DNA from: a virus
DNA length: 22,464 bases
Reading direction: 5' to 3' (one strand)
Virus record (IMG/VR): IMGVR_UViG_3300025030_000436
Location: 1-22,464 of that record
The position numbers were made by a program, and so were the translations under genes. Every line of letters begins with the position of its first letter. The first letter of the stretch is position 1. A model generated the notes under the pieces. It was not told where the DNA came from and did no database searches. It worked only from the letters and a program-made list of their open reading frames with translations. This document shows positions 20,569-22,464 of this stretch, piece after piece.

Positions 20569-22464
20569 CTAAAAATTTAGACCTTTTAGTAATTTATATT
20601 GCGTTTTTATATAGAATTTTCCGAATATATTATAATCCCAATCATCATTTTCAAATACTTCTGCCAATATATCTTCATTTGAAATATCTTTGTTTCTAAA
20701 ACATTTTAATACTTCTAATTTATTAGATAAAAATAATAAATTTAAACATACTATAGAATATTTAGAAAAACCTATATCATCATTAATTATTTTAAAACAT
20801 TTTCTAAGAATATGTAAAATAGTGGAGGTTTTTATTTTATAATTCATTAATTCTTTAACTGCTTTTTCTTTTTCTTTTCTCCTTATATAACTTTTTGCAT
20901 TATCATTTAATTTGCAAGTATCAATTTTTAATCCATTAATCTTTTTCCCACATTGACTAATAATTTTATATATAATATTTATTTGTTTATAATTTACATT
21001 ATCTAATTCACAAGGAGTAATAAGTAAATCTTTAAAATCTATATTTTTACATCTATTACCACCATTAAAAACTAAAACATCTTGTAAAATATCCATAGGA
21101 GTATTAAATTTTTCAAATATTCTATACTCACCTGATTTAAATATCATAGAGAAAAATTTTGGAACTGTCATTTTATTAACTTGTTTACCAAATCTATCTT
21201 CACCTTCAACATATATAATATTTGCATTATTTTTAATTATTTTAAGTTCATTATGCATATTAACATTATCAAATAATTTTTTACTTTTATCTATTTCAAT
21301 TTGAGATAAAGAAGATAATCTACTACTTAAATTATATAATTCGTCTATTACATCTTGAGATTTTTTATTAAATATAGCATCATTCATGTAAGAATTTATT
21401 ACTTGTGATAAATTTATTATTTTTCCTATATAGTTATTACTCAATACAATATCTAATTTATTTATTTCATTCATATTGTATTTTCTTGGTTTTGCCACGC
21501 CTTTAACCATATTTATAGGAGTTTTAAAATTAGTTTCGCAATATTTTGCTTTATCAACTAACAAATTATGACATAAAAGTAAAATAGTGTCACTATCTAC
21601 ATCACAGCCCTGCAACCTATCTGGTGCATCATTATCAAAAAAATTAATTGCACAAATATTATCAGTTAAATTAAACCAATTATACTCATTGTGTTTTTTA
21701 TTTACAGTATGCATTACATTTCCAGCATTTACATGAGGGTTTCTTGAAGCACAAAACTCTTGACCATCATTATAATAAGGGCAATATATCTCCCTTCCTT
21801 TCATAATAGAATTATCTTTATATTCTCCTATTGAAGCTAACAACATTTCATAAGGGTTAGAAAATAATGTAACGTATTTTGTATTTTCTAATCTTATTTT
21901 ACCAATTCTTAAGTTGTTTATATAATTAGAAATTAATTCACTTTTAATATCTTTGAATTTCTTTGTTTTCATTATATCTGGATTAACCAATAATAGACCA
22001 TTTATTAAATCAATAGTATCATATGAAGAAATATCTCCTTCATCAATACTTTCATTAAAAAGATAATTTAATTTATAGTCTCTTAATAAATAATTACGGA
22101 AAACAACATTATCATTTTTTAATAAATTAACATATTCTCTTTCTAATTTAGTTAATTCTATTAAATCTTCATAAGTTAAATTTGGAATACTATTTAATAA
22201 TTGATAAGTTGTTCTATTATATGTTCCAAAATTTGTATCTTTGTCGCATTTTACTACACCAAAAGTAGAATCAACATTATTTATCCAATGTTTATAACAA
22301 TCTTTTAATTTACCTGTTTTTATTTTATAAGCAAACTTTAAAAATTTTAATGAATTAGGAGTAGTTATTAATTTTATTTTATCAGCATCATAGGTATTGC
22401 CAAACATATCAGTAAGTTTTGTTATTTTATTTTTATTAAACCATGATTGAAGTTTTGTATTAAA
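20569..22464 (-). CDS. Two-barrel (YonO/QDE-1-like) RNA polymerase, 5' end outside window
   Basis: The frame stays open to the right edge, so the true start is upstream; 631 codons plus stop are visible. Counting from the first internal Met (22407), the catalytic motif is Asp269-Val-Asp271-Ser-Asp273, within RLQGCDVDSDTILLL (21589-21603). It corresponds to DxDGD of the second double-psi barrel, which holds the catalytic metal. The preceding CASRNPHVNAGN and TDNICAINFF segments and the following KTPINMVKG, NYIGKIINLSQVINS and IEIDKSKKLF match a family of single-chain polymerases I know from Bacillota phages and mobile elements; YonO of phage SPbeta is the named relative. It probably transcribes phage genes. 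The N-terminal barrel may lie partly outside. Confidence 0.82.
   Translation of the reverse strand, partial: FNTKLQSWFNKNKITKLTDMFGNTYDADKIKLITTPNSLKFLKFAYKIKTGKLKDCYKHWINNVDSTFGVVKCDKDTNFGTYNRTTYQLLNSIPNLTYEDLIELTKLEREYVNLLKNDNVVFRNYLLRDYKLNYLFNESIDEGDISSYDTIDLINGLLLVNPDIMKTKKFKDIKSELISNYINNLRIGKIRLENTKYVTLFSNPYEMLLASIGEYKDNSIMKGREIYCPYYNDGQEFCASRNPHVNAGNVMHTVNKKHNEYNWFNLTDNICAINFFDNDAPDRLQGCDVDSDTILLLCHNLLVDKAKYCETNFKTPINMVKGVAKPRKYNMNEINKLDIVLSNNYIGKIINLSQVINSYMNDAIFNKKSQDVIDELYNLSSRLSSLSQIEIDKSKKLFDNVNMHNELKIIKNNANIIYVEGEDRFGKQVNKMTVPKFFSMIFKSGEYRIFEKFNTPMDILQDVLVFNGGNRCKNIDFKDLLITPCELDNVNYKQINIIYKIISQCGKKINGLKIDTCKLNDNAKSYIRRKEKEKAVKELMNYKIKTSTILHILRKCFKIINDDIGFSKYSIVCLNLLFLSNKLEVLKCFRNKDISNEDILAEVFENDDWDYNIFGKFYIKTQYKLLKGLNF

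Noticed and set aside
1-22464. CRISPR array, tRNA, rRNA or defence-system cassette.
   Set aside because: No regular spaced repeats, cloverleaf or recognised defence genes were found on reading both strands.

Overview
This window reads as part of the late region of a large tailed phage, or phage-like prophage or plasmid, of a low-GC Bacillota host, most likely a clostridial or gut Firmicute. The reasons are the strong AT-richness, the GGAGG-type ribosome-binding sites in front of most genes, some GTG and TTG starts, and head genes of the Bacillota siphovirus/myovirus type. Every credible gene is on the minus strand, so transcription runs from high to low coordinates. No tRNA, rRNA, CRISPR array or integrase was seen.

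In order of transcription, the window opens with a 5'-truncated gene for a two-barrel (YonO/QDE-1-like) RNA polymerase carrying a DVDSD catalytic motif (20569-22464). A terminator and possible small RNA follow, then a 63-residue protein and a PIN-PhoH protein. A 260-base regulatory gap (18613-18872) holds inverted repeats, a 16-base dyad and a -10 box. Next come a metallophosphoesterase, a 57-residue DUF5659-like protein, a GIY-YIG endonuclease whose C-terminus copies the metallophosphoesterase tail, a ClpP-like protease, two hypothetical proteins (one extremely Cys-rich) and a tail-protein-like chimera flanked by two related hairpins. A structured leader then precedes an HNH homing endonuclease sitting directly in front of the terminase genes.

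The head module follows: a zinc-finger putative small terminase, large terminase, portal, a small protein, a protease-scaffold fusion with a convincing internal start for scaffold alone, a putative head decoration protein, and the HK97-fold major capsid protein. After a hairpin come two small conserved proteins, a fibre-like protein with one domain nested inside another, a small protein, and a neck-type protein cut by the left edge.

The likely working logic is that the phage RNA polymerase transcribes some phage genes. The terminase, portal, protease, scaffold and capsid proteins build and fill the head. PhoH, the metallophosphoesterase and the ClpP-like protein are probable nucleic-acid or protein processing enzymes. 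The two homing endonucleases are selfish passengers beside conserved genes. The most unusual signals are the polymerase, the shared C-terminal tails, a C/U-rich 17-base motif near the starts of three genes that is read in two frames, a possible pseudoknot before the HNH gene, and two hairpins with compensatory changes around the tail-like gene.
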